Notes under the pieces: model-generated
Databases searched by the model: none
Told to the model about the DNA's origin: nothing
The model's input: the letters and a program-made list of their open reading frames with translations, nothing else
Made by a program: the position numbers and the translations under genes
Shown: one piece after another, positions 34,359 through 45,047 of the stretch
How the letters are laid out: each line of letters begins with the position of its first letter
Numbering within the stretch: position 1 is the stretch's first letter
NCBI RefSeq assembly: GCF_900167525.1
Contig: NZ_FUZQ01000005.1
Coordinates: 484,770 to 548,769, forward strand
Reading direction: 5' to 3'
Source of the DNA: Krasilnikoviella flava
Lineage (GTDB): Bacteria > Actinomycetota > Actinomycetes > Actinomycetales > Cellulomonadaceae
Length of the DNA: 64,000 nucleotides

Positions 34359-34786
34359 TTCTCGATCTCCTCGAGCTTCCAGGTGATGGTCTCCCCGTCC
34401 TTCGTCTCGAGGGAGCCCGCGCCCACCTGGGCCATCTCGTCGTCGACGTACAGGCCCCAGAACTCGGTCTCCGGGTCGGCCTCACGGCCGCCGATCGCGG
34501 TGACGTAGGCGTTCTCGCCCTTGCCCTGCACCTGCGCGTCCGGGTCGTGCTGCTCCAGCAGCTCGAGCGCCGTCCTGCCGTCCTCGCCCGGGTATGAGAA
34601 CTTGCTGAGGCTCTCGGCGACCTGCTCCGTCGGGTCGACCGACGCGCTGGCGGACGCCGTGGAGCCGGCGTCGGACGCGCCGCCGTCGGAGCACCCGGCG
34701 AGCAGGCCCGCGGCGAGGGCGGTCGCCGGGAGCAGCGCGAGCAGACGGGACGGTGCCGAACGAGATGTCGAGCGGGGGATCTTCAC
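34355..34786 (-). CDS. DUF4430 domain lipoprotein
   Basis: The 143-aa protein has a signal peptide ending in the lipobox LLAGC, a Ser/Ala linker, and a DUF4430 domain at about 60-143: RTALELLEQHD, NAYVTAIGG, EFWGLYVDDEMA and ITWKLEEI. DUF4430 resembles the C-terminal domain of vertebrate cobalamin carriers (transcobalamin/intrinsic factor), so a cobalamin-related ligand is conceivable. GTG 34786 is 6 nt after TACCCT. It shares an operon with the DUF6580-like membrane protein, just downstream of the parE end. Confidence 0.72.
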   Translation of the reverse strand: MKIPRSTSRSAPSRLLALLPATALAAGLLAGCSDGGASDAGSTASASASVDPTEQVAESLSKFSYPGEDGRTALELLEQHDPDAQVQGKGENAYVTAIGGREADPETEFWGLYVDDEMAQVGAGSLETKDGETITWKLEEIEK

Positions 34787-34792
34787 GGCCAG

Positions 34793-34798
34793 AGGGTA
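34793..34798 (-). promoter_or_regulatory. -10 box TACCCT, leaderless start of the DUF4430 lipoprotein
   Basis: TACCCT with a 6-nt spacer to GTG 34786. The same hexamer precedes parE. Confidence 0.5.
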
Positions 34799-34879
34799 CC
34801 CATCACCCGGGGTCGCCCGCCGCTCGGGCCGCCATCCGGACGCCGGGGCGTGCGGGTCCGGGCCGAGGCCGGTCGACGG

Positions 34880-37006
<2,127 letters not shown>

Positions 37007-37013
37007 GGGAACG

Positions 37014-37019
37014 AGGGTA
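37014..37019 (-). promoter_or_regulatory. -10 box TACCCT, leaderless start of parE
   Basis: TACCCT, 7-nt spacer, GTG 37006, with no Shine-Dalgarno sequence. It decides the start within a longer open frame. Confidence 0.5.
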
Positions 37020-37141
37020 GACGACTCGAACGCCTGTACCGTCGGCCCACGCCGCCGAGGTGTGCCCCACGCCGCTATGCCCGGAGCGAACCTGCCCCGG
37101 GTCAGGGATGCTCCGGGGCACCGGTCTGGTTGGATAGTCAC

Positions 37142-37357
37142 GTGAGCACCACGACGACCGAACCGACCCAGCCGCTGACCGCCGCCGACCGCTGCGACCG
37201 CTGCGGCGCCCAGGCGTACGTGCGAGTGGTCCTGCCCGTCGGAGAGCTCCTCTTCTGCGGGCACCACGCACGAGCGCACGCGGACGCCTACCAGGGAGTC
37301 GCCGTCCACATCCAGGACGAGACCGACCGGCTCCACGCCGAGCACGGGGCGGGCTGA
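37142..37357 (+). CDS. DUF7455 family small zinc-ribbon protein
   Basis: The 71-aa protein contains CDRCGAQAYVRV and LLFCGHHARAH, forming a CxxC...CxxH putative zinc site. It is conserved between sigA and the topoisomerase B gene in many actinobacteria, with unknown function. GTG 37142 is chosen because residues directly after it match the family; the short TT-rich segment just upstream (TTGGATAGT) may carry its promoter. A strong terminator follows 34 nt after the stop. Confidence 0.8.
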   Translation: MSTTTTEPTQPLTAADRCDRCGAQAYVRVVLPVGELLFCGHHARAHADAYQGVAVHIQDETDRLHAEHGAG

Positions 37358-37390
37358 CCCGCCGCCTCTCCGGCAGACCGACGAACGACG

Positions 37391-37418
37391 AGAGCCCCGC
37401 ACCTCGGTGCGGGGCTCT
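37391..37418 (+). terminator. Rho-independent-type hairpin after DUF7455
   Basis: A perfect 12-bp GC-rich stem with a CTCG loop. Its arm shares the 12-mer ACGAGAGCCCCG with the terminator at 39012-39059. Confidence 0.75.
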
Positions 37419-37563
37419 TGTGCGTCCGGGGCGCTCGAACCCGCCGCACCCGGTCATCCCCCGGCGCGGCGGTTTCACCCAGACGTCACCCCGCGATGCC
37501 GTCACCGCCGTCCCTCCTCCTCGCTCTCAGTTCTCGGGACAGTCCCGAGCGCCAGGAGAGACC

Positions 37564-38988
37564 ATGACCAGCACCGCGCCCACCACCACCCGCGACCCGT
37601 CGAGGCACGCCCGGCTGCACGCCACACTCACGCAGGGGCTCGACGGCGAGATCCTGTCGCCCGGCGAGCCCGCCTACGGCGCCGCGCTCCCCGGCTTCAA
37701 CCTCGCGCTCGCCCATCGGCCGGCGCTGGTCGTGCGTGCGAGAACCGTCGCGGACGTCGTCGCGACCGTCCGCGCCGCCGCCGACCAGGGCGTCCGCGTG
37801 GGCGTCCGTTCCACGGGGCACAGCGCCCCGCCGACCGGCCCTGACGACGTGCTCCTCGACGTGGCCGCCCTCGACCGGCTCTCCGTCGACCCGGACGCCC
37901 GCACCGCCACCGTCGGCCCGGGCGTTGCCTGGGCGACGGTGCTCGAGGCCGGCGCTGCCTGGGGTCTGGGCGGCCTGTGCGGGTCGTCCCCGCACGTCGG
38001 GGTGGTCGGCTACACGCTCGGCGGCGGGCTCGGCCCGCTGGCCCGCACCTTCGGCTTCGCTGCGGACCACGTGCGATCCATGGACGTGGTCACCCCGTCA
38101 GGCGAGCTCGTCACCGCGACACCGGACCGGCACGAGGATCTGTTCTGGGCGCTGCGCGGCGGCGGCGGCGCGTTCGGCGTGGTGGTCGCGATGACCTTCG
38201 ACCTGTTCCCCCTGCGCGCCGTGCGCGCCGGGACGCTCTGGTTCGACGTCGACGACGCGCCCGCCGTGCTGCACCGGTGGCGCGAGCTCACGTCGACTCT
38301 CGCCGACGACGTCTCCACCTCCGTGGCGCGGCTGAACCTGCCGCCTCTGCCCGACGTGCCCGAGCCGCTGCGCGGGCGGGCGGTGCTCGTGGTCCGCTAC
38401 GTCCGGCACGGCGACCTCGCCGCCCCCGACCCGGTGGTCGATGCCCTGCGCCAGGTGTCCCCGACGCTCCTCGACACGGTCGGCGACCTGCCGTACGCGC
38501 TGATCGGCGCGCTGCACGCCGACCCGGAGGACCCGATGCCGTTCGTCGAGCGCGGCGGTCTGCTCCGCGAGCTGACCGAGGACGCCGTCGACACGTTCCT
38601 CGGCGCGGTGCCGCCCGACTCTCCCGTGCTCGCGGGCGAGATCCGGCTCCTGGGCGGCACGCTCGCCCGGCCACCGGCCGTGCCGAACGCCGTCGGCGGC
38701 CGGGACGCCGCATACACGCTGTTCACCGGCGCGCTCGGCAGCCCGGTCGGCCCACCCGACGTCGCCGTACACCTCCAGGCGGTGCACGACGCGATGGCGC
38801 CGTGGGCCACCGGTGGATCGCTGCTCAACTTCGCCGGGCCGCGCGACGACGTCTCAGCGCCGCTGGTGCGCGACGCGTACGGCCCGGCGACGTACGACCG
38901 GCTCGTGACGCTGCGCCGGCAGCTCGATCCCCACGGGGTCCTCGACCCGTCCGCCCGGTGGTCGGTCGTGGGGGGCGACGCGCGCTGA
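37564..38988 (+). CDS. FAD-linked oxidase (PCMH fold, berberine-bridge-like)
   Basis: The 474-aa protein has the PCMH FAD-binding domain: VRVGVRSTGHS, with His86 expected to bind FAD covalently, and SSPHVGVVGYTLGGGLG. The position of the second covalent Cys in bicovalent enzymes reads Ser, so single His attachment is likely. WALRGGGGAFGVVVAMTF and a C-terminal Arg/Asp-rich berberine-bridge end follow. It would oxidise an alcohol or sugar with O2. ATG 37564 follows AGGAG. No signal peptide is evident. It is convergent with sigA. Confidence 0.85.
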   Translation: MTSTAPTTTRDPSRHARLHATLTQGLDGEILSPGEPAYGAALPGFNLALAHRPALVVRARTVADVVATVRAAADQGVRVGVRSTGHSAPPTGPDDVLLDVAALDRLSVDPDARTATVGPGVAWATVLEAGAAWGLGGLCGSSPHVGVVGYTLGGGLGPLARTFGFAADHVRSMDVVTPSGELVTATPDRHEDLFWALRGGGGAFGVVVAMTFDLFPLRAVRAGTLWFDVDDAPAVLHRWRELTSTLADDVSTSVARLNLPPLPDVPEPLRGRAVLVVRYVRHGDLAAPDPVVDALRQVSPTLLDTVGDLPYALIGALHADPEDPMPFVERGGLLRELTEDAVDTFLGAVPPDSPVLAGEIRLLGGTLARPPAVPNAVGGRDAAYTLFTGALGSPVGPPDVAVHLQAVHDAMAPWATGGSLLNFAGPRDDVSAPLVRDAYGPATYDRLVTLRRQLDPHGVLDPSARWSVVGGDAR

Positions 38989-39011
38989 CCGCGCGACCTC
39001 CGCCGACCGCG

Positions 39012-39059
39012 GACGCACGAGAGCCCCGGAACCGCAGGGTTCCGGGGCTCTCGTGCGTC
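39012..39059. terminator. Strong bidirectional terminator between the oxidase and sigA
   Basis: A perfect 21-bp stem (39012-39032 with 39039-39059) and a 6-nt loop lie between convergent genes, 9 nt before the sigA stop. Confidence 0.85.
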
Positions 39060-39068
39060 GTGCGCGGA

Positions 39069-40664
<1,596 letters not shown>

Positions 40665-40749
40665 AAACCGACCTTTCGGCATTCGAGGGGACGGTGCACC
40701 GCCGTCGAGGCCTCCGACTCGGACTGTCGTGGCTCAGGCGGACACCTCT

Positions 40750-40755
40750 ATTGTA
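40750..40755 (-). promoter_or_regulatory. -10 box TACAAT of the sigA promoter
   Basis: TACAAT on the minus strand, 86 nt before GTG 40664, is the closest match to a consensus -10 in the 290-nt region between sigA and the Usp gene. The leader would be about 80 nt, unlike the leaderless genes nearby. The rest of this region shows no gene. Confidence 0.6.
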
Positions 40756-40972
40756 CCGGCGACATCCGCGACGGAGGGGCACCACGGGCTCCTGCGCCCT
40801 GTCCCGTACCCACGTCGTCCGTTCTCCGGTGCTGGCACAACGCACGGGGCGGGGCGAAGATTCCCGGCATGGCGGGCCGATCGGCGCCCGTCGCCCGTTC
40901 CGTCGGACGCCGCCGGCCACCTCCGGACGGTCACGAGCGTCACACTGCCGGGCGTGGCGCGCGCGTCGGTCG

Positions 40973-41329
40973 TCACGGCTTGACCGCCAGCACCGGGCAG
41001 GGCGCCTCGAGCAGGATGCGCTGCGCCCCCGACCCGAGGATCAGCTTGCCGACCGGGCTGCGCCGGCGCAGCCCCACGACGATGAGCTCGGCCCCCGCGT
41101 CGTGCGCCGTGCGCACGAGGTCCTCGGCAAGGTCACCTGTGCCGCCGACGACCGAGAACACGAGCCCGGAGGAGGCCAGGTCGTCCTCGACCGCCTGCCT
41201 CTCGGGACCACCGTCGTCCCTGGTCACGACGACGGTGAGCGGGACTGACCGCTCCTGCGCCTCGCGTTTCGCTGCGGCGAGTGCCGCCTGTCCCTCGGCC
41301 GTGCTCAGGAGTCCGACGACGATCGCCAT
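40973..41329 (-). CDS. Universal stress protein (UspA-like), short
   Basis: The 118-aa protein starts MAIVVGLLSTAEGQAAL and ends with the Usp signature ELIVVGLRRRSPVGKLILGSGAQRILLEAPCPVLAVKP-like segment, a single domain about 20 residues shorter than usual. The GSGAQ/A nucleotide loop suggests the ATP-binding class. ATG 41329 is 6 nt after TAGCGT. The role would be stress survival or regulation; no partner is evident. Confidence 0.8.
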   Translation of the reverse strand: MAIVVGLLSTAEGQAALAAAKREAQERSVPLTVVVTRDDGGPERQAVEDDLASSGLVFSVVGGTGDLAEDLVRTAHDAGAELIVVGLRRRSPVGKLILGSGAQRILLEAPCPVLAVKP

Positions 41330-41335
41330 GGGGGC

Positions 41336-41341
41336 ACGCTA
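41336..41341 (-). promoter_or_regulatory. -10 box TAGCGT, leaderless start of the Usp gene
   Basis: TAGCGT, 6-nt spacer, ATG 41329. It overlaps the last codons of the DUF4192 gene (stop at 41339-41341) by 3 nt. Confidence 0.55.
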
Positions 41342-42598
41342 CCCGACCGCGCGCCCAGCCACACCGGCCGTGGACGGGTGCCGCCCCGAGCTCACCCATC
41401 CGGGCGGGACGCCGGCCTCGAGCACCCCTGCCAGGAGCGCCGCGAGCCGGTACGCGGGATCTTGTCTTGCAGACTCGCGCACCCGGCGCGCGGCAAGCCA
41501 CCCGTCGCCGCGCCACCATGCCAGGAACCCCAGCAGCGCGAGGGGTGGAGCGTGCCACCGCCGCGGCGCTGCGCCCACCACCTGCTCGAGCACGAGCCGG
41601 GCCGCGTCCGCGGTGGGCCCATCGGGCGGCACGCCGCACCGAGGGTCCACCACCCTGGCGATCGCCCGCGACGTGGCGGCCTCCACCTCGCGCGGGTCGC
41701 CGTCCGGGCCCGCTCCCACGGTGTGGTCCGCCGCCTCCCGCCCGCCGGGCACGAGCGACAGCAGGACGGCGTCGCGGACAGGGACGTCCGCGAGCGCCAC
41801 TGCCAGGCGGCCCAGGCGCGCCGGCGGCAGCACGACGTCGCCGGGCGGGCAGGCGCGCAGCTCTGCGGCAGCCTGCCGCACCAGGTCGCACCACACGCCG
41901 TACGCCTCGGCCCGCCACCGTCCGAGGGCGTCGACCCCGCCCGGGCCGGGCCCCCTACCGGGGGCGGCCGCCGCCTGTCCGCGCGCCGCGGCGCGCGTCC
42001 GCTCCGCGCGGGCCGCCGCCTTCGCGACACGGTCACGCACGCCGGCCGACGCGCGGCGGATCCGGTGCGCCTCCTGCTCCGAGGCGGCGACCGCCCGGCC
42101 CGCGACCACGAACGCGGCCCCGACCTCGCCCTGCTCGAGCTCGGCCACGGGGCGCCCCTGCGGCGGGCAGCAGGCGGGGTCGGTGCAGTCGAGCCCGCGG
42201 TACCTCTCGGATCCCACCAGCCAGGTCTCCACGTCGACCGCCCGGTCCAGCGACTCGTCCAGCGCACCCACCACGGCTGCGGCACGCGCCCGTGCCTGCA
42301 CCGGCGGGGAGGACGTGTAGAGCACGACGAGCGCGAGGCATGCGCCCACCCGGCCGGCGGCCCGGGCCACGGTCCTCACGTCGCCCCCGGTGCCGTCGAG
42401 GTCTGTCAGCGAGATCCGAGCCACGAGCCCGACCCGGCCGTCGGTCGTGACCGCAAGGACGACGACGCACTCCCGAGGCCGGAACCCGAGCAGGTACGGG
42501 ACGGCGGCGAGCAGGTCGCGTGAGGATCGGAGCACGAGCGGGGCGTCGAAAGGCGATGCCGGTTCCCCGGTGCGGTCGGTGGCGTATGCGGCGTCCAT
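41339..42598 (-). CDS. DUF4192 domain-containing protein
   Basis: The 419-aa protein begins with the DUF4192 signature LVLRSSRDLLAAVPYLLGFRPRE near residue 22, then ECVVVLAV and GDVRTVARAA, and has a long Ala/Arg-rich middle and a WWRGDGWLAARRV segment near the C-terminus. The family is actinobacterial, cytosolic and of unknown function, often next to sigA. The frame runs on upstream, but ATG 42598 places the signature near the N-terminus as in relatives. The stop lies 9 nt before the Usp start. Confidence 0.82.
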   Translation of the reverse strand: MDAAYATDRTGEPASPFDAPLVLRSSRDLLAAVPYLLGFRPRECVVVLAVTTDGRVGLVARISLTDLDGTGGDVRTVARAAGRVGACLALVVLYTSSPPVQARARAAAVVGALDESLDRAVDVETWLVGSERYRGLDCTDPACCPPQGRPVAELEQGEVGAAFVVAGRAVAASEQEAHRIRRASAGVRDRVAKAAARAERTRAAARGQAAAAPGRGPGPGGVDALGRWRAEAYGVWCDLVRQAAAELRACPPGDVVLPPARLGRLAVALADVPVRDAVLLSLVPGGREAADHTVGAGPDGDPREVEAATSRAIARVVDPRCGVPPDGPTADAARLVLEQVVGAAPRRWHAPPLALLGFLAWWRGDGWLAARRVRESARQDPAYRLAALLAGVLEAGVPPGWVSSGRHPSTAGVAGRAVG

Positions 42599-42762
42599 GG
42601 CTCGATCCCAGCGTCCTGTCGTGCACCGCGGCGCCGCCCGACGCCCGTCTGTGGACGGAGCCGAGCTGGGGGCAGGCTCGGCGCCCACGCCGGCGGCGCG
42701 ACGTCCGCAAGGTGGTGGGGGTCCGGTCGCAGATCGGGCGCGGGCCTCGTTCCGCGGGCCGC

Positions 42763-42768
42763 TACCGT
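42763..42768 (+). promoter_or_regulatory. -10 box TACCGT, leaderless start of the 42776 lipoprotein
   Basis: TACCGT, 7-nt spacer, GTG 42776. Confidence 0.5.
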
Positions 42769-42775
42769 AGGCGCC

Positions 42776-43411
42776 GTGCCCCCGCTCCCCCGCCGCCCTC
42801 GTCGCCCGGACCGGCCGGCACGCACGCTCGCCGCGGGGGCACGCGACGTCGGCGCCGCCGCCCTCGTCGCTCTGCTGACGTTGTCCGGCTGCGGCCTGCT
42901 CGACGGCGGTGGCAGCCCCGGCGACGAGGCCTCCGCGACGGGGACGGCCGGCTCGGGCGTGGGAGTGCGCGGCGCCACCGACTCTCCCACCCCCAGCCCC
43001 GGGCCGAGCGACGCGTCCGCACTGCCCACCTTCGACCCGGGCACGGCGGTCGGGGGCTACGCGGAGGGATTCCCCGAGAAGCTGCTCGGCGCCCCGGAGG
43101 ACGCCACGGTGCTCGCCAGCTCGGCGACGCCGGGCGACGGCGCCCTCACGGACGTCACCCTCAACCTGAGCACGACACGCAGCACCCAGGAGGTCATCGA
43201 CCAGCTCGCGAAGCGCCTCGGCAAGGAGGGCTTCGAGGAGTCCGGCACGTCGACCTTCTCGGGCCTCACGGCGCAGACCACGTTCGGCCGCGAGAGCACG
43301 CCGAAGGGGAAGAAGGACGCGGACCCCGTCCTGGAGTCCGTCACCCTCGGCGTGCTCGACGACGGCGATCGCCGCCTCGTGACGGTGAGCGGCTCCGTCG
43401 TGGCCGGCTGA
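42776..43411 (+). CDS. Putative lipoprotein, function unknown
   Basis: The 211-aa protein has an Arg/Pro-rich start, a hydrophobic stretch ending in the lipobox TLSGC near residue 40, a Ser/Pro/Gly linker to about 85, and a C-terminal alpha/beta domain (DVTLNLSTTRSTQEVIDQLAKRL... VESVTLGVLDDG-type strands) of about 120 residues that I do not recognise. It is likely anchored outside the membrane. GTG 42776 lies 7 nt after TACCGT. It sits 61 nt upstream of the prenyl synthase gene, which has its own promoter. Confidence 0.65.
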   Translation: MPPLPRRPRRPDRPARTLAAGARDVGAAALVALLTLSGCGLLDGGGSPGDEASATGTAGSGVGVRGATDSPTPSPGPSDASALPTFDPGTAVGGYAEGFPEKLLGAPEDATVLASSATPGDGALTDVTLNLSTTRSTQEVIDQLAKRLGKEGFEESGTSTFSGLTAQTTFGRESTPKGKKDADPVLESVTLGVLDDGDRRLVTVSGSVVAG

Positions 43412-43460
43412 CCCCGGCGGCGCGACCGTCATGCCCGTCGAGGCGCCCGCACCGGGCGCT

Positions 43461-43466
43461 TAGGCT
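43461..43466 (+). promoter_or_regulatory. -10 box TAGGCT, leaderless start of the prenyl synthase
   Basis: TAGGCT, 6-nt spacer, ATG 43473. Confidence 0.55.
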
Positions 43467-43472
43467 GTCGGC

Positions 43473-44579
43473 ATGCCCACCGCTGCGTCGCTGGTCGACC
43501 TCGAGAACCTCCGCACCGACGTCGACGCCCGGGTCGAGGAGCATCTGGACGCCCTCGCGCAGGAGGTCGCCGCCATCGGCGCCCCGGCGACGGCCCTGAC
43601 CGACCAGGCTGCCGTGCTGCTGCACGGCGGCAAGCGCCTGCGAGCGGCGTTCTGCTACTGGTCCTACCGCGCCCACGGCGGCGCGGCGACGGGTCCCGAG
43701 CGAGACGCAGTGGTGCGGGCCGGGGCCGCGCTCGAGCTGTTCCAGGCGGCCGCCCTGCTGCACGACGACGTCATGGACGCGTCGGACACGCGCCGCGGCG
43801 AGCCCACCGCCCACCGCGCGTTCGAGGCGCGCCACGCGGACGCCGGCTGGGCCGGTTCCGCAGAGCGGTTCGGCACGGCCGCCGCGATCCTGCTCGGCGA
43901 CCTCTGCCTCGTGGCGTGCCAGCGGGAGATCGCGGCCGCGGTCGCGGACCTGCCCGCCGACCGGTCGTCCGCGGCCCGGGCGCTGTTCGACGCCATGCAG
44001 ACCGAGGTCGTCGTCGGCCAGTACCTCGACGTCCTCGTCCAGGCCGAGCCCTGGGGCCTGGATCCCGCGGCGGACGAGGAGCGCGCCCGCGGCGTGCTGC
44101 GCGCGAAGTCGGCCCGCTACTCGGTGGAGCGTCCGCTCGTGCTCGGCGCGGTCCTCGCCGGGACGTCGGCCGCCGGCGTGGAGGCCGTCTCGCACGCCGG
44201 GCTCCCGCTCGGCGAGGCGTTCCAGCTCCGCGACGACGTGCTCGGTGTGTTCGGCGACCCGTCGGTGACGGGCAAGCCGGCGGGCGACGACCTCCGCGAG
44301 GGCAAGCGCACCGTGCTGGTCGCCCGCACGCTGGCGGCCGCGGGGTCGGCCGACCACGACCTCGTCGTGGCACGGCTGGGCGACCCTGGCCTGGACGACA
44401 CCGCCGTCGAGCGGCTGCGCGGCGTCATCGCCGGGTCGGGCGCGCTGGACGGCGTCGAGGCCCTCATCGACACCTTGGCGGACGGCGCGCTGGACGCCCT
44501 CGCCGCGGCGCGCCTCGACGAGCCCGGTCGCGGGGTGCTGCTCGACCTTGCCCGAGCCGCCGTCGACCGGGCCGCCTGA
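43473..44579 (+). CDS. idsA: Polyprenyl diphosphate synthase (IdsA/GrcC type)
   Basis: The 368-aa trans-prenyltransferase condenses isopentenyl diphosphate with allylic diphosphates. It shows GGKRLRAAFCYWSY, the first Asp-rich motif DDVMD (near residue 92) and the second as QLRDDVLGVFGD, the form usual in actinobacterial enzymes, followed by GKPAGDDLREGKRT. Small Ala residues before DDVMD suggest a medium-length product (C15-C20 or longer; not predictable by eye). The order prenyl synthase, Rv2175c homologue, PASTA kinase, DAHP synthase resembles Rv2173-Rv2178c of M. tuberculosis. Confidence 0.9.
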   Translation: MPTAASLVDLENLRTDVDARVEEHLDALAQEVAAIGAPATALTDQAAVLLHGGKRLRAAFCYWSYRAHGGAATGPERDAVVRAGAALELFQAAALLHDDVMDASDTRRGEPTAHRAFEARHADAGWAGSAERFGTAAAILLGDLCLVACQREIAAAVADLPADRSSAARALFDAMQTEVVVGQYLDVLVQAEPWGLDPAADEERARGVLRAKSARYSVERPLVLGAVLAGTSAAGVEAVSHAGLPLGEAFQLRDDVLGVFGDPSVTGKPAGDDLREGKRTVLVARTLAAAGSADHDLVVARLGDPGLDDTAVERLRGVIAGSGALDGVEALIDTLADGALDALAAARLDEPGRGVLLDLARAAVDRAA

Positions 44580-44591
44580 GTCCGCGAGAGG

Positions 44592-44999
44592 TCAGAGCAG
44601 CGCCTGGGCGACCCGGCGCACCTCGGCCCGGCGCCCGGCACGCAGCTCCCTGATCGGGGAGCTGCCGATCGACGGCTCGGTCTCGAACAGCCAGCGCAGG
44701 ATCGCCGCGTCGTCCAGCCCCACGTCGGAGAGCACCAGCACCGTGCCGCGCAGCGTGCCCAGCACGTGCGGTGCGCCGTCGTCGGTGACGAGGAACACGG
44801 CGGGCACCTGGAACGTGTTCCGCTCTCCGCGCTTGATCCCGACGAGCGTGCGCTCTGACACCAGCCCGCGCACCTTGCTCACCGGGGTCCCGAGCGCCTC
44901 CGCCACGTCGGGCAGGGTCAGCCACTCGTCCACCAGGGACTCCAGGGCGGTGCGGTCGTCGGTGTGGCTGCCGGGCTCCGGCGCGGTCGTGTCGTTCAC
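44592..44999 (-). CDS. Rv2175c family DNA-binding protein
   Basis: The 135-aa protein has a winged-helix N-terminal half (LTLPDVAEALGTPVSKVRGLVSERTL) and the conserved C-terminal DDAAILRWLFETEPS of the Rv2175c family. In M. tuberculosis the homologue binds DNA and is phosphorylated by PknL, encoded next to it; here the gene is divergent from a PASTA kinase gene. The N-terminal Thr residues (TT, residues 4-5, and others) are possible phosphosites by analogy. GTG 44999 is 6 nt after TAGGCT. It is convergent with idsA, 12 nt between stops. Confidence 0.88.
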   Translation of the reverse strand: MNDTTAPEPGSHTDDRTALESLVDEWLTLPDVAEALGTPVSKVRGLVSERTLVGIKRGERNTFQVPAVFLVTDDGAPHVLGTLRGTVLVLSDVGLDDAAILRWLFETEPSIGSSPIRELRAGRRAEVRRVAQALL

Positions 45000-45005
45000 C
45001 GGGCC

Positions 45006-45041
45006 AGCCTACGGGCCTGCCGATCCGGCCGCCCCTACACT
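45006..45041. promoter_or_regulatory. Overlapping divergent leaderless promoters of Rv2175c homologue and kinase
   Basis: Within 48 bp lie TAGGCT on the minus strand (45006-45011, 6 nt before GTG 44999) and TACACT on the plus strand (45036-45041, 6 nt before GTG 45048). The -10 boxes are only 24 bp apart, so each promoter's -35 region falls beside the other's -10. Confidence 0.6.
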
Positions 45042-45047
45042 CGTCGC

